Positions 6,752 to 12,478 of a stretch of DNA of 12,478 nt are shown here, one piece after another. The stretch is from JAFGHJ01 sp964606065 (lineage in GTDB: Bacteria; Hydrothermota; UBA3072), in contig CAZSEX010000044.1 in NCBI GenBank assembly GCA_964606065.1, positions 1-12,478 of the forward strand, written 5' to 3'. The notes beneath the pieces were generated by a model, which did not search any database, was not told the DNA's origin, and saw only the letters and a program-made list of their open reading frames with translations. Both the position numbers and the translations under genes were made by a program. Position 1 is the first letter of the stretch. Each line of letters begins with the position of its first letter.

Positions 6752-6831
6752 ATTGCTCGCACAAAGGCACCAAGGTACAAGGTTTTTATTTGTTTTAACC
6801 GAATCCCAACCCCTAAATCCCAAATCCTAAA
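6720..6831. repeat. Two CCTAAAA-type heptamer arrays around a 9-bp-period stretch
   Basis: Five heptamers run from 6720 to 6754 (ACTAAAA, CCTAAAA and variants) and five from 6797 to 6831 (TCCCAAC, CCCTAAA, TCCCAAA, TCCTAAA and similar). Between them, about 6756-6781, lies a CGCACAAAG, GCACCAAGG-like stretch of 9-bp period. This is the tail-to-tail gap between larC and nikR. I see no strong hairpin terminator in it. Confidence 0.6.
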
Positions 6832-6832
6832 A

Positions 6833-7249
6833 TTATTTAATCCTGTTCCCAACAGTTGCTTTTATTATATCGCATTGCTTCACTCCTGTTGTGGCGCACA
6901 ATTTATTGAAAAACCTGTGTATATCCCTGGCTTTTCCTCGAACACTTATTATTTCCATGCAATTATCATGATTCATGTGTATATGTTGAGTGGAGATAAC
7001 CAGTTTGTAAAAATGATGCTGTATTTCGGTTATTTTTTCGCCAAGATGGTGCTTATGGTGGTCGTAAACAAGTAAAATACCTCCACAAACTTTATCGTCT
7101 TCTTCCCATTCTTCCTCCACAAGTCTTTTCCTGATCAAATCCCTTATCGCCTCGGAACGATTTAAATATCCTTCTTCTTTGATAAGTCGATCAAACCGCT
7201 CAATGAGATCATGATCCATCGAAACACCAAATCTTATAAGCTTCCCCAT
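6833..7249 (-). CDS. nikR: Nickel-responsive transcriptional regulator NikR
   Basis: NikR binds nickel and then represses, or in some species activates, genes for nickel uptake and use. The 138-residue protein has an N-terminal ribbon-helix-helix DNA-binding domain (KLIRFGVSMDHDLIERFDRL, then NRSEAIRDLIR). A C-terminal ACT-like nickel-binding tetramerisation domain follows. The four nickel ligands of Escherichia coli NikR (H76, H87, H89, C95) have exact-spacing counterparts at H78, H89, H91 and C97 (HIHMNHDNC). I chose the ATG at 7249. It has GAGGAG a few bases upstream, while the TTG at 7261 overlaps that ribosome binding site. It lies 75 bases downstream of the SBP-TonB gene, with a heptamer array and no clear promoter between, so it is probably co-transcribed. 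It converges on larEBC, which need nickel. Confidence 0.94.
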   Translation of the reverse strand: MGKLIRFGVSMDHDLIERFDRLIKEEGYLNRSEAIRDLIRKRLVEEEWEEDDKVCGGILLVYDHHKHHLGEKITEIQHHFYKLVISTQHIHMNHDNCMEIISVRGKARDIHRFFNKLCATTGVKQCDIIKATVGNRIK

Positions 7250-7285
7250 AATTCTCCTCAACCGCGTCGCCAGTCTTTATTTAAT

Positions 7286-7320
7286 CCTTTAACCTAAGAC
7301 CTAATACCTAAACCCTTATT
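7286..7320. repeat. CCTAAAA-type heptamer array between nikR and the SBP-TonB gene
   Basis: Five 7-bp units in register: CCTTTAA, CCTAAGA, CCTAATA, CCTAAAC, CCTTATT. It fills most of the 75-base gap and stops just short of the SBP-TonB stop codon. Confidence 0.6.
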
Positions 7321-7324
7321 TAAC

Positions 7325-9406
7325 CTATTGCTGAAAACGAACCGGGAAAGAAAGAGGAACCGCTACAGGCTGATTTCCCTGAAGCGCAGGTGAAAATTTC
7401 AATTTCTTCGCGTTTTCCACGGCAACCTTATCTAAAATAGGATGTACGGATTTAACAACAGTTACATTAGTAACGTTTCCCTGTTTATCTATCCACAGCT
7501 GCAGATAAACCGTACCGCTAAGGCCGAGAGTTCTCGCTATTTCCGGATAGGCAAAAGGCACTTTGTCGAGATTCAAAGGTTTAGGAGGAACCTCATGGGG
7601 AACGAACTTCGGAAGTTCTCCTGTCTCTTCCTCTTCTTCCGGTTCCGTTTCTGTTTCGGTGCTCACTACCCTTCTCGCGGTAGAAGCTGTAGTAGTGGCT
7701 GCTCTTCTTTCAGGCACCTGAGGAGCTGCTGTAGCTTGAAGTATTTCCTCCGCTCTGGGAGTTTCCTCTCTTACCCTTTCTATTACCCTTCGTTCTACCA
7801 CCGTTTGCGACCTTTTATAACTTTCCCCCAGAGAAGCAAGATCAACGGCACTCGAAGGTATCTGTCTGAACCAGAGTTCATCGACAAAAGAAATAACCGG
7901 TCTCTTATCATCCGGTTGAATACCCTGAATGTTTCTCTTGACGAGAGTTATCTTTTGAGGAGCGTAAAGAAAAGTATAGGGTAAATCATCTCTTATTGTT
8001 TCCTGGAATTCATACCAGGCGCTCTTTGCTTTTTCTCTATCGAGAGAAAGAAGGGCTTCTACTATCAGACTGTCTATAGTTGAATTCCGATAATCGACAA
8101 AGTTGTACATTCCTTCAGAACCCCATATCTGAAATGGATTAAACTCCTTTTCTACTTCCCAGCCCATTATGTACGCATCAAAATTTTTCTTAAACAAGCG
8201 ATCTATAAAATTAAGACCGGAAAGAGAAACAATCGAAGTATTCACTCCTATACTTCTTAGATCGGAAACCACTCTTTCAGCCACTTTTCTCCTCAAAGCG
8301 TTTCCTTCTTCGATAAGTATTTCTAAATTTAATCCCTGATAATACCTCTGCCCTCTCCTTTTAGAATAACCGAGCTGCTCAATCAATCTTATAGCACCTT
8401 CTTTATCCTCTCTGATATTTTTCAAATCAGGATTATAAGCCCAGTGTTCAGGAGTTATAGGACCATTGACAACCTGCCCGTAATTATCCAAAACCTCAGA
8501 GATTATCTGTTCCCGATCAATCGCGATACTGAAAGCCTGCCTGAGTTTCTTATCAGAAAATCGTTCAATGTTCCAACCGATATACGTATAAGATCTTCCA
8601 GGCGAAAGTACCTTGTTATAGGAATTAAGAGTATCGTAATTGTTGCCGGGAGGCATATCGAATGCCAGATCCACATTTTCTTCTCCCAATTCAGCCAGAA
8701 GTTCATCCATAGAAACAGGAATGTAGAAAACCATTCTGTCGACTGGAGCTCTTCCTCTGAAATAATCAGGATTCGCGGTCAATTCTATCAATTTTCCTTT
8801 ATTCCATTCTCTCATCTTATATGGACCCGAACCGACCGGATCATTATTAAAATCACAATCAGCAAGATTTTCTTCTCTCTCTAAAATATGCTTTGGGATA
8901 GGATAAATATTTGTGCTCTGTAATTCACCCGCGTAAACCTGCTTCAAATTAAATCGAACCTGTTTCGGACCCAGTGCTTCTACACTTTCAATATAACTCA
9001 ATTTCTGCGCAAGAGGCGAATTATTTTTACTGTTTAGTATTTGATCTACCGTAAAAACGACATCCTCAGCCGTTACCGGTTTTCCGTCATGCCAGGTCGC
9101 GTCCTCCGCAATAGTATAAGTTATCGATTTTAAATCTTCTGAATAAATCCAGGATTCCGCCAGCGCCGGACGCACTTTCCCATCGGGTTTTTCCGAAATC
9201 AAAGGAACGAACAATTGAGCGGTAACAGGAGAGATCCCTGAAAGAGAAGGATATATAGGATTTAAATTGGATGGTTCATCCAATATTGCTACTATTAATG
9301 TTCCTCCTTTATTGCCCTTGTATCGAAACTCTTCCATTTTCCGGCAACCACTTAACAGAACCAGAAAAAACAATATAAAAAAAAGACTTAAACTGAATTT
9401 TTTCAT
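7325..9406 (-). CDS. SBP family 5 (peptide/nickel type) substrate-binding lipoprotein fused to a TonB C-terminal domain
   Basis: The 693-residue protein has a lipoprotein signal (lipobox LSGC, C21; the +2 residue is Arg, not the inner-membrane Asp). Residues about 30-517 form a full-length periplasmic substrate-binding domain of the OppA/DppA/NikA type. It shows GGTLIVAILDEPSNLNP (34-50), LAESW (82-86) and WHDGKPVTAEDV (105-116). Residues 518-600 are a charged, Ala/Thr/Glu-rich linker (TETETEPEEEEE). Residues 601-693 are a TonB C-terminal domain (FVPHEVPPKPLNLDK, then GTVYLQLWIDKQGNV, AKKLKFSPAL). That end is about two thirds identical to the protein encoded just upstream at 9586-10188. ABC-type binding proteins normally end after the first domain, so this is an unusual fusion. 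Family 5 proteins bind peptides, sugars or nickel chelates; nikR next door makes nickel one possibility. No permease or ATPase genes are adjacent. The ATG at 9406 has GGAGG upstream. Confidence 0.9.
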   Translation of the reverse strand: MKKFSLSLFFILFFLVLLSGCRKMEEFRYKGNKGGTLIVAILDEPSNLNPIYPSLSGISPVTAQLFVPLISEKPDGKVRPALAESWIYSEDLKSITYTIAEDATWHDGKPVTAEDVVFTVDQILNSKNNSPLAQKLSYIESVEALGPKQVRFNLKQVYAGELQSTNIYPIPKHILEREENLADCDFNNDPVGSGPYKMREWNKGKLIELTANPDYFRGRAPVDRMVFYIPVSMDELLAELGEENVDLAFDMPPGNNYDTLNSYNKVLSPGRSYTYIGWNIERFSDKKLRQAFSIAIDREQIISEVLDNYGQVVNGPITPEHWAYNPDLKNIREDKEGAIRLIEQLGYSKRRGQRYYQGLNLEILIEEGNALRRKVAERVVSDLRSIGVNTSIVSLSGLNFIDRLFKKNFDAYIMGWEVEKEFNPFQIWGSEGMYNFVDYRNSTIDSLIVEALLSLDREKAKSAWYEFQETIRDDLPYTFLYAPQKITLVKRNIQGIQPDDKRPVISFVDELWFRQIPSSAVDLASLGESYKRSQTVVERRVIERVREETPRAEEILQATAAPQVPERRAATTTASTARRVVSTETETEPEEEEETGELPKFVPHEVPPKPLNLDKVPFAYPEIARTLGLSGTVYLQLWIDKQGNVTNVTVVKSVHPILDKVAVENAKKLKFSPALQGNQPVAVPLSFPVRFQQ

Positions 9407-9426
9407 CGAAGCCTCCTTTTACTCTA

Positions 9427-9454
9427 AAATTAAGAAAAATATAAAATTAGTCAA
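9427..9454 (-). promoter_or_regulatory. Probable promoter of the SBP-TonB gene
   Basis: On the minus strand, TTGACT (9454-9449) is followed by 16 bases and TAATTT (9432-9427). Transcription would start about 15-20 bases before the ATG, close ahead of the AAGGAGG site. The -35 matches five of six consensus bases; the -10 is weaker. Confidence 0.6.
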
Positions 9455-9507
9455 GGGCTTATTTTTCCACCCCTCATTTTTTACCACAGAGTGCACAGTA
9501 TTAATTA

Positions 9508-9563
9508 TGAATGTTGAATGTTTAATGTTGAATTAAAAACTCAAAATTCAAAATTTAAAATTG
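9508..9563. repeat. Array of eight degenerate 7-bp repeats between SBP-TonB and tonB
   Basis: Eight consecutive heptamers in register: TGAATGT twice, TTAATGT, TGAATTA, AAAACTC, AAAATTC, AAAATTT, AAAATTG. The series drifts from one motif to another while keeping the 7-bp phase. A 9-bp-period piece (ACCACAGAG, TGCACAGTA) precedes it at 9483-9500. The array ends exactly at the hairpin behind tonB. Confidence 0.65.
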
Positions 9564-9577
9564 CCATAGTCCATGGC
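9563..9577 (-). terminator. Possible terminator hairpin after tonB
   Basis: The perfect inverted repeat GCCAT / ATGGC with a 5-base loop begins eight bases after the tonB stop codon. In the minus direction an A/T-rich run with T blocks follows (AATTTTAAATTTTG). The stem is only five bp, so termination may be partial. Confidence 0.4.
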
Positions 9578-9585
9578 TTTCTGTT

Positions 9586-10188
9586 CTATTCGAGTTCAAA
9601 TTTTACGGGAAATGAATAACGAACGTCAACCGGCTCATCTCTCTGTATCGCGGGTGAAAATTTCAGCTTTTTAGCACCCTCTACCGCCACCTTATCATAA
9701 ATAGGATGAAGAGACTTTATCAGAACTACATTTCTCACATTACCCTCTTTATCTATCCAGAGTTCCAGAAAAACCGTACCTTCAATTTGAAAAATATCCG
9801 GATATTTAAATTGAACTTTATCGAGGTTTAAAGGTTGCGGGGGAATTTCATAAGGTACGAAAGGAGGAGGATTAAATTCGACCGTCGAAATCTTACCATC
9901 TTCAGCGATAAGATTTGTTTTATCTATGGTTTCTGCTTCAATATCCGCTTCTGTTTCCGCCGCTACAGGCATCCTGGGTCTTACAGGAGGCGGAGGTTTA
10001 ACTATATTTTCAAGCTGAGAAGGCAATTTATCTATCCTGATAATTGTATTAATTTCCGGTTGATATGGTTTTGTTTCGATTTCAGGAATAAAGACAAAAC
10101 CGGCAATAAAAGTCACAAGGGTTACTAAAAAACCTATTCTTATATTAAGCATAAACCTTCTCTTTAAATCATTTTCCATTTTAACCAT
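9586..10188 (-). CDS. tonB: TonB-family energy-transducer protein
   Basis: TonB proteins span the inner membrane, take energy from ExbB/ExbD and pull on outer-membrane receptors. The 200-residue protein has a cytoplasmic basic start, one membrane helix (about residues 14-34, NIRIGFLVTLVTFIAGFVF), a periplasmic spacer with Pro-rich and acidic parts (KPPPPVRPRMP at 64-74), and a TonB C-terminal domain (about 110-200, GTVFLELWIDKEGNV and AKKLKFSPAI). The ATG at 10188 has AGGAGG upstream. The helix lacks the histidine that is important for ExbBD coupling in E. coli TonB, as is seen in some other TonB-like proteins. No exbB, exbD or receptor gene is in the window. The next gene downstream carries a close copy of its C-terminal domain. 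The symbol is given for the family; the true receptor partner is unknown. Confidence 0.85.
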   Translation of the reverse strand: MVKMENDLKRRFMLNIRIGFLVTLVTFIAGFVFIPEIETKPYQPEINTIIRIDKLPSQLENIVKPPPPVRPRMPVAAETEADIEAETIDKTNLIAEDGKISTVEFNPPPFVPYEIPPQPLNLDKVQFKYPDIFQIEGTVFLELWIDKEGNVRNVVLIKSLHPIYDKVAVEGAKKLKFSPAIQRDEPVDVRYSFPVKFELE

Positions 10189-10256
10189 ATTATCCTCCTG
10201 TTTTTTTCTTTTTTCTATCTATTTAGATACCTTTAGCCCAACAAAAGTTCCCCCTA

Positions 10257-10273
10257 ATACGGATCCTCCGTAT
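10257..10273. repeat. Perfect 7-bp inverted repeat upstream of tonB
   Basis: Arms ATACGGA (10257-10263) and TCCGTAT (10267-10273) flank TCC. It lies about 70-85 bases upstream of the tonB ATG. It could be an operator for a dimeric regulator or a leader hairpin. Its spacing does not match the long-spaced E. coli NikR site (GTATGA-N16-TCATAC). Confidence 0.45.
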
Positions 10274-10309
10274 CGGTTAAGTGGTTAATTAGTCGAGTGG
10301 TTGAGTAGG
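10274..10309. repeat. Octamer-period repeat stretch (GGTTAAGT type)
   Basis: GGTTAAGT, GGTTAATT, AGTCGAGT and GGTTGAGT follow one another with an 8-bp period. The run leads straight into the TTTTAGG heptamers of the neighbouring composite repeat. Confidence 0.5.
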
Positions 10310-10390
10310 TTTTAGGTATCAGGTATTGGGTTTTAGGTTTAAAAAAAGAACACTAAATTTTAGTTTATTTCGTGTGTTTAGTGGTTAAAT
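10306..10390 (-). repeat. Right, inverted copy of the composite ~86-bp dispersed repeat
   Basis: This is the reverse-complement partner of 6666-6751. The outer 35 bases (10356-10390) match at 32 of 35 positions. The inner part is a T-rich spacer and CCTAAAA heptamers (10303-10337 as GAGTAGG, TTTTAGG, TATCAGG, TATTGGG, TTTTAGG on the plus strand). Confidence 0.75.
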
Positions 10391-10406
10391 AATTTTTTAA
10401 ACGGTG

Positions 10407-10434
10407 TTGACTTTTCCGTATTGCAATATATTTA
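10407..10434 (+). promoter_or_regulatory. Probable promoter of purL giving a leaderless transcript
   Basis: TTGACT (10407-10412), a 16-base spacer and TATTTA (10429-10434). The expected transcription start six to seven bases after the -10 falls on or next to the A of the purL ATG at 10440. There is no ribosome binding site before that ATG, which agrees with leaderless translation. The -10 is only a moderate match. Confidence 0.5.
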
Positions 10435-10439
10435 TTGCT

Positions 10440-12478
10440 ATGTTTTTTGTGGAAAAGGGAATCAAAAAAGATCTCGAAAATCCAAAAGCAAACTCTCTCA
10501 AAGACGATATAAATTTATCAGGTATATCCTCAGTAGAAAAATTATGGATAAACGAGATATTTTATATTGAAGGAGAACTTGGAACTTCGGAAATCAAAGA
10601 ATTAACGGATAAAGTGCTTGTGGATCCCGCGCTCGAAGAATACTCCATAAACAAACTACTGGACAGAAAAGGAAAAAACTTAACAATCGTATATAAACCC
10701 GGGGTTTTTGATGAAGAAGGAGAAACTCTGAAAGAAGTAGCGCAAAATCTTAATTATAAAGTAACAAGAACCAAAACCGGGAAACGTTATATTTTCAAAG
10801 GAAGAATTTCTGAAAAAGAGCTTGAAACTATTAAAAATCAGCTCTTAATGAACGATCTAATACAAATTGCAATAGACCCACTTAAAGTCGAGTTTCCACA
10901 TCCTTCGCCATATAAATTTAAGAAAAATATAGTTCCGATAACCGGCGCAACAGACAAAGAATTAATAGATACATCAAAAAAACGACTTCTTGCGCTGACT
11001 CTCGAAGAAATGAAAATAATCAAAGAATATTTTAAAAATGAAGGCAGGGAACCGACCGACCTGGAATTAGAAACAATAGCTCAGACATGGAGTGAACACT
11101 GCTGCCATAAGACTTTTAAGTCTCCTATTAAATCCGATAAAAAAGATACAATCAAAAAGAAAAGTCTGTTCGGATACATTAAAGGCGCGACTGAAGAAAT
11201 AAACAAAAAAAATGTACTGCTTTCTTTCTCCGATAACGCCGGGGCTGTAGAGTTCGATAAAGAATACGCGGTTACATATAAAGCAGAAACGCATAATCAT
11301 CCTTCCGCGCTCGAACCTTACGGAGGCGCGGAAACAGGAGTAGGGGGAGTAATAAGAGACACGATGGGATGCGGTCTGGGAGCAAAACCGTTCGCTTCCA
11401 CGGATATTTTCTGTTTCGGAGACCATGAAAGCAAAAGAAAAAACCTTCCGAGCGGCGTTCTTCACCCCCGAAGAATAGTACACGGAGTAATAGCGGGGGT
11501 GCGGGATTACGGAAATAAAATGGGAATTCCCACAGTGGGCGGAGCGGTATATTTCGATAAAGATTTTAATTACAATCCCCTTATTTTCGTGGGAAGTATG
11601 GGAATAATTAAGAAAAAACATTTAAAAAAGCAAGTTAAAGAAGGCGACCTGATAATCGCTCTGGGAGGAAAAACCGGAAGAGACGGAATACATGGCGCGA
11701 CCTTCTCATCTTTAAGTCTCGACGAACAATCCCAGGACGTATCCGGTGGAGCCGTGCAGATAGGTAACCCGATAGAAGAAAAGAAAATGCTGGATGTTCA
11801 GATGATCGCAAAAGAGAAAAACCTTTACCGCGCGGCAACCGACTGCGGTGCCGGAGGTTTTTCTTCAGCCATAGGAGAACTGGGTGAGAAAACAGGAGCC
11901 GTCGTCAACCTTGAAAAAGCGCCCTTAAAGTACGAAGGACTTTCATACTGGGAAATATGGGTTTCGGAATCACAGGAGAGAATGGTTCTGGCTGTACCGC
12001 CCGAAAATTTAGAAAAAATCAAGGAAGTCTTCGAAGAGGAAAACGTGGAATTTACAGTCATGGGTAAATTCGGCGGAGGAAGATTAGTATTAAAATACAA
12101 CGGAGAAGTAGTGGGAGACATGGATCCCGATTTTCTCTTTAATAAAGTACCGATTCCGGAAAAGAAATTAAAAATAAAAAATTATAACAGAAAACCTTCC
12201 TCTTTCAAAGCTCCCGATAACTTCGAAAAAACTCTTCTTCAGGCGCTATCATCAAAAAATATAGGAAGCAGAAGATGGGTAACCCGGCAATACGACCATG
12301 AAGTTCAGGGTGGAAGCGTATTAAAACCTTTCGCCGGAACCGACAGTCCCTCTGACGGCTCTGTAACAAGACCTCTCCTTTCTTCAAAAAAAGCAGTTGT
12401 TCTCGGATTCGGTATAAACCCATCTTTTGGTAAAATAGACCCATATAGAATGGGGGCTTCAGTTATCGAAGAATCTCT
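10440..12478 (+). CDS. purL: Phosphoribosylformylglycinamidine synthase, PurS-PurL fusion (C-terminus beyond window)
   Basis: PurL uses ATP and ammonia from a glutaminase to turn formylglycinamide ribonucleotide into the amidine, the fourth step of purine synthesis. About 679 residues are visible before the window ends; the frame is open. Residues 36-148 look like two PurS-like halves (KLWINEIFYIEGELGTSEIK and, later, IFKGRISEKELETIKNQL). The catalytic part starts near 205, with AQTWSEHCCHKTFKS (214-228), AETHNHPSALEPYGGAETG (282-300), and the second PurM-like lobe (LGGKTGRDGIHGATF, ATDCGAGGFSSAIGELG). A fused PurS-PurL chain is an alternative to separate purS and purL genes. The ATG at 10440 lacks a ribosome binding site, but no other good start is near. 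This leaves an unusual 35-residue tail before the PurS-like part. Whether a PurQ glutaminase domain follows cannot be seen. Confidence 0.9.
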   Translation, partial: MFFVEKGIKKDLENPKANSLKDDINLSGISSVEKLWINEIFYIEGELGTSEIKELTDKVLVDPALEEYSINKLLDRKGKNLTIVYKPGVFDEEGETLKEVAQNLNYKVTRTKTGKRYIFKGRISEKELETIKNQLLMNDLIQIAIDPLKVEFPHPSPYKFKKNIVPITGATDKELIDTSKKRLLALTLEEMKIIKEYFKNEGREPTDLELETIAQTWSEHCCHKTFKSPIKSDKKDTIKKKSLFGYIKGATEEINKKNVLLSFSDNAGAVEFDKEYAVTYKAETHNHPSALEPYGGAETGVGGVIRDTMGCGLGAKPFASTDIFCFGDHESKRKNLPSGVLHPRRIVHGVIAGVRDYGNKMGIPTVGGAVYFDKDFNYNPLIFVGSMGIIKKKHLKKQVKEGDLIIALGGKTGRDGIHGATFSSLSLDEQSQDVSGGAVQIGNPIEEKKMLDVQMIAKEKNLYRAATDCGAGGFSSAIGELGEKTGAVVNLEKAPLKYEGLSYWEIWVSESQERMVLAVPPENLEKIKEVFEEENVEFTVMGKFGGGRLVLKYNGEVVGDMDPDFLFNKVPIPEKKLKIKNYNRKPSSFKAPDNFEKTLLQALSSKNIGSRRWVTRQYDHEVQGGSVLKPFAGTDSPSDGSVTRPLLSSKKAVVLGFGINPSFGKIDPYRMGASVIEES

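Noticed and set aside
7250..7261. TTG start of nikR at 7261
   Set aside because: The TTG overlaps the GAGGAG ribosome binding site that serves the ATG at 7249.
7442..7984. 180-codon plus-strand frame opposite the SBP-TonB gene
   Set aside because: It lies antisense to strongly recognisable domains, its composition is Ser/Arg/Phe-rich as expected of a shadow frame, and no ribosome binding site was seen.
9508..9563. Heptamer arrays as a CRISPR
   Set aside because: The units are contiguous and 7 bp long with no spacers, and no cas genes are nearby.
10216..10244. Promoter TTGTTG-N17-TAGATA for tonB
   Set aside because: Each element matches the consensus at only about three of six positions, too weak to list beside the other promoters.
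11067..11621. 184-codon minus-strand frame opposite purL
   Set aside because: The purL frame has clear family motifs throughout. The antisense frame has none.

Overview
The window looks like an A+T-rich, diderm bacterium. It carries two TonB C-terminal domains, a lipoprotein with a clear lipobox and a probable outer-membrane beta-barrel protein. AGA and ATA codons are frequent, and TTG start codons with good ribosome binding sites open queE, queC and larE. Promoters are close to the classical TTGACA-N17-TATAAT type with very short leaders. I cannot name the phylum from this sequence; an uncultured candidate-phylum bacterium would fit.

Layout. (1) 1-189 is non-coding and full of short degenerate repeats. 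(2) 1904 down to 190 on the minus strand is a tight queD-queE-queC operon. Its products carry out three consecutive steps from dihydroneopterin triphosphate to preQ0, the queuosine precursor. A perfect-spacing promoter lies just upstream. (3) 2175-3633 on the plus strand, divergent from queD, encodes a secreted protein with a TolB-N/CsgG-like domain plus a probable beta-barrel and Gly/Cys tail, then a small four-helix membrane protein. Both are of unknown function. (4) 3886-6666 on the plus strand is larE-larB-larC, the pathway for the nickel-pincer nucleotide cofactor of LarA-type racemases; no larA is present here. (5) 10188 down to 6833 on the minus strand is a three-gene module. It holds a TonB-like protein, a peptide/nickel-type (SBP family 5) substrate-binding lipoprotein with its own TonB C-terminal domain, and the nickel-responsive repressor NikR. 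(6) From 10440 to the window end on the plus strand is the first two thirds or so of a PurS-PurL fusion of purine synthesis, apparently with a leaderless start.

How the parts may work together. NikR and three nickel-cofactor genes sit tail to tail. SBP family 5 includes the nickel-binding protein NikA, and TonB can drive nickel-chelate import through the outer membrane. A nickel acquisition and use neighbourhood is therefore a reasonable inference, but no permease, TonB-dependent receptor or convincing NikR operator is visible. The SBP-TonB fusion is the most unusual gene. Its TonB domain is about two thirds identical to that of the adjacent tonB gene, so it probably arose by local domain duplication.

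Non-coding DNA. Most intergenic gaps hold degenerate short-period repeats. One class has a 7-bp period (consensus near CCTAAAA, plus CTACTCT, GTCAYGA and AAAATTC variants). A second has a roughly 9-bp period (CACNAAANA-like). A composite of the two, about 86 bp long, occurs in inverted orientation at both edges of the tonB/SBP-TonB/nikR module.
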